Source: Oerskovia turbata
Lineage (GTDB): Bacteria > Actinomycetota > Actinomycetes > Actinomycetales > Cellulomonadaceae
Reading direction: 5' to 3'
Assembly: GCF_000718325.1 (NCBI RefSeq)
Contig: NZ_JOFV01000005.1
Location: 310,001 to 374,000, forward strand
DNA: 64,000 nucleotides
In this document: positions 62,222 through 64,000 of the stretch, in pieces
Numbering within the stretch: position 1 is the stretch's first letter
Layout of the letters: each line of letters opens with the position of its first letter
The notes under the pieces: generated by a model
The model's database searches: none
Told to the model about the DNA's origin: nothing
Seen by the model: only the letters and a program-made list of their open reading frames with translations
Translations under genes and position numbers: made by a program

Positions 62222-63421
62222 ATGAAGATCGACTGGCTCAAGCCCCTGCTCGGCCACCCCGGCCCGTTCGCGACCGTCTATCTCGACGCGACACGTGGCG
62301 ACGAGGCCACCGCACGCGAGGTCGAGAACCGGTGGAAGGGAGTGCGCCGGGCGCTCGCCGCAGCGGGAGCCCCGGCGAGCATCATCGACGAGCTCGAGGA
62401 GTCCGTCACCCTCCCCACGAGGATGCCCGGCCCGCACGGGCGCGTCCTCATCGCCGACGAGGAAGGCGTGCTCGTCGACCGGGTCCTGAAGGACCCTCCC
62501 GCTGTCACCAAGGGACTCTGGGGGCCCGTCCCCGCCCTGCTCCAGGCGGCGCGCGCGGCGGACGAGTCCGTGGACTACGTCCGCGTCGTCGTCGACCGTC
62601 AGGGGGCGGACCTCACGTGGTCCGTCGCCGGGGGGCACCTGCCCTACGGTGACGCGGAGTCCGTCGAGGGCGGGCACGACGTCATCAACAAGGTCCGCAC
62701 GGGCGGCCTGTCGCACAAGCGGATCGAGGCGCGCGCCGAGGACTCCTGGGAGCGCAACGCCGAGGCGGTCGCGGCCGAGCTCGACCGGCAGGTCCTCGAC
62801 CACCGGCCCGAGCTGGTCCTCATGACGGGCGACGTGCGTGCGGTGCCGCTCGTGCGTGCCGCGCTCACCAAGTCCACCGACGAGCTCGTGGTCGAGGTGG
62901 CGGGCGGCGGTCGTGCCCCGGGCATCAACGAGGGGGCGTTCGAGACGAAGGTCGCCGAGGCGCTCGAGAGCTTCCGTGAGCGGCGCCGCGAGTCCGTGCT
63001 GGCCGAGTTCCGGCAGGAGCAGGGCCGCGAGGCGGCCGCCGTGACGTCCCTCGAGGACGTGGTCGCGGTGCTCTCACGCGGTCAGGTCAAGGAGCTGATC
63101 CTCGCGGACGAGTACGGCCAGGACACCGAGCTCGACGGGCGCACCCTGTGGGTCGGGCCGAGCCCGCTGCACATCGGTTCCTCGCGGTCCGACATCACCG
63201 ACCTGGGCGTGAGCGAGGGGATCGAGGAGCTGCCCGCGACCGTGGCCCTGGTCCGGGCCGCGATCGGCCAGGACGCGGGGCTCACGTTCTCGCCCGACGG
63301 CAGCGTCGAGCTCATCGAGGGGGTCGGCGCGACGCTGCGGTGGAACGACGACGGGACGCCCAACGAGGTCGCCGCGACCATGTCGGGGGACGACGCGCGG
63401 CTGCGGGGCGAGATGGTCTGA
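62222..63421 (+). CDS. Vms1/baeRF-like protein (Rv2629-type)
   Basis: This 399-aa protein resembles bacterial relatives of archaeo-eukaryotic release factor 1 (baeRF family 2), such as Rv2629. Visible segments are FATVYLDATRGDEATAREVENRW near the N terminus, VRVVVDRQGADLTW, GLSHKRIEARAEDSWERNAEAVA and VLMTGDVRAVPLVRAAL. A GGQ tRNA-hydrolysis motif is not evident; Vms1-type members use a Gln in a different loop. A role in ribosome rescue or dormancy is inferred from the family. GAGGTG lies 5 nt before ATG 62222. Confidence 0.7.
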   Translation: MKIDWLKPLLGHPGPFATVYLDATRGDEATAREVENRWKGVRRALAAAGAPASIIDELEESVTLPTRMPGPHGRVLIADEEGVLVDRVLKDPPAVTKGLWGPVPALLQAARAADESVDYVRVVVDRQGADLTWSVAGGHLPYGDAESVEGGHDVINKVRTGGLSHKRIEARAEDSWERNAEAVAAELDRQVLDHRPELVLMTGDVRAVPLVRAALTKSTDELVVEVAGGGRAPGINEGAFETKVAEALESFRERRRESVLAEFRQEQGREAAAVTSLEDVVAVLSRGQVKELILADEYGQDTELDGRTLWVGPSPLHIGSSRSDITDLGVSEGIEELPATVALVRAAIGQDAGLTFSPDGSVELIEGVGATLRWNDDGTPNEVAATMSGDDARLRGEMV

Positions 63422-63430
63422 TCGCCGACC

Positions 63431-63480
63431 GGACGACGCAGGGCCCCGACCGCACGCGCGGTCGGGGCCCTGCGTCGTCC
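63431..63480. terminator. Strong bidirectional terminator between the baeRF-like gene and valS
   Basis: A perfect 23-bp stem (63431-63453 with 63458-63480) and loop ACGC. Confidence 0.92.
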
Positions 63481-63489
63481 GGGGGAGCG

Positions 63490-64000
63490 TCAGCCGCGGT
63501 TGCGGACCTCGGGCTCACCGAGCTCGGAGTGCACGACGACGATCCCGCCCTGGACGGCAGGGTCGCCCTGGCCGTCGGCCGTCTCGACCAGGTCGAGCGT
63601 CCCGGTCACGCGGCCTGCGCCACGGACGTCCTCCGCCGCGGCGCGCACGCCCTCGATCGAGGTGGCGGGGACGGCCAGCGTGACCGCGAGGATCGGGGTG
63701 CGCATCGACACCTTGGCCTCGGACTTGACCTTGCGCAGCGCGGCCAGCGCGTGACCTGCGGCGGTCAGGACCGCGGGGTCGGCGTCGCCCGCGCCCGTGC
63801 GCAGACCGGTCGACGTCGGCCACGGCGCGCGGTGCACCGAACCCGTGCGCCACCACGACCACACCTCTTCGGTCGCGAACGGCAGGTACGGTGCGAACAG
63901 CCGCAGCATCGTGTCGAGTGCCAGGGCGAGCGCGACCCGAGCCGACTGCGTCGCGGAAGCCACCGCGTCGGGCGCTGCGTTCGCCGTTCCGGCGCCGTAG
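63490..64000 (-). CDS. valS: Valyl-tRNA synthetase, C-terminal part (partial)
   Basis: The frame is open to the window edge; about 169 C-terminal residues are present. LALALDTMLRLFAPYLPFATEEVWSWWRT is the class I ValS anticodon-binding region, with VHRAPWPT after it. ALAALRKVKSEAKVSMRTPI leads into the C-terminal part. ValS charges tRNA-Val and edits Thr. The catalytic HIGH and KMSKS motifs lie outside the window. The gene converges on the baeRF-like gene. Confidence 0.85.
   Translation of the reverse strand, partial: YGAGTANAAPDAVASATQSARVALALALDTMLRLFAPYLPFATEEVWSWWRTGSVHRAPWPTSTGLRTGAGDADPAVLTAAGHALAALRKVKSEAKVSMRTPILAVTLAVPATSIEGVRAAAEDVRGAGRVTGTLDLVETADGQGDPAVQGGIVVVHSELGEPEVRNRG

Overview
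The window is high-G+C actinobacterial DNA, roughly 70-75% G+C by eye, with strong G/C third-position bias. It most resembles Micrococcales of the Cellulomonadaceae/Promicromonosporaceae type; this placement is inference from composition, gene content and gene order. The backbone (ssb paralogue, ettA, pepN, an Rv2466c-like reductase, rpiB, nei-type glycosylase, tRNA-Gly, tRNA-Pro, tig, clpP1, clpP2, clpX, valS) matches the order known around Rv2448c-Rv2478c of Mycobacterium tuberculosis. No rRNA, CRISPR array, phage or insertion sequence was seen. Layout: 1-12,400 holds an SSB paralogue, EttA, two coupled membrane GTPases, two thioesterases, an SDR/DUF2867 protein, a poxvirus-type topoisomerase IB and a group II truncated haemoglobin. 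12,400-18,700 holds PTS enzyme I divergent from free IIB and IIA proteins, an MscS channel with a hexapeptide-repeat tail, and malQ. 18,800-26,800 holds pepN, a mycothiol-dependent-nitroreductase relative, a PNPOx-fold protein, a Pro/Gln/Tyr-rich membrane protein and a large LuxR regulator. 26,866-38,972 (minus strand) is an 11-gene carnitine-type operon: MFS, esterase, caiA, caiB, caiC, MaoC-like hydratase, MFS, fixA, fixB, fixC, fixX. 39,370-49,460 holds an M13 peptidase, rpiB, a Fpg/Nei glycosylase, an Eis-like acetyltransferase, an alkyltransferase-like protein, an LLM oxidoreductase, a GntR/DUF1648 pair and cysK-cysE behind a cysteine-rich leader peptide. 49,927-64,000 holds two tRNAs, a polysaccharide synthase/acyltransferase module, tig, clpP1, clpP2, clpX, a FadD-type ligase, a chorismate mutase, a baeRF-like protein and the 3' part of valS. 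The standout system is the cai-fix operon. Its CaiA, CaiB and CaiC resemble the enterobacterial carnitine enzymes closely, and an electron-transfer FixABCX module is co-transcribed with them. The enterobacterial CaiT, CaiD and CaiE are absent; two MFS transporters, a MaoC-type hydratase and an HSL-type esterase occupy the operon instead. It lies inside otherwise conserved synteny, so it looks like an accessory respiratory or catabolic insert. Two regulatory themes recur. At least thirteen genes have a TANNNT-like -10 hexamer ending only 6 or 7 nt before the start codon, which points to leaderless mRNAs. Long perfect hairpins separate most transcription units. An unannotated 28-codon ORF ending CCPCRPCR precedes cysK and looks like a cysteine-responsive attenuator.
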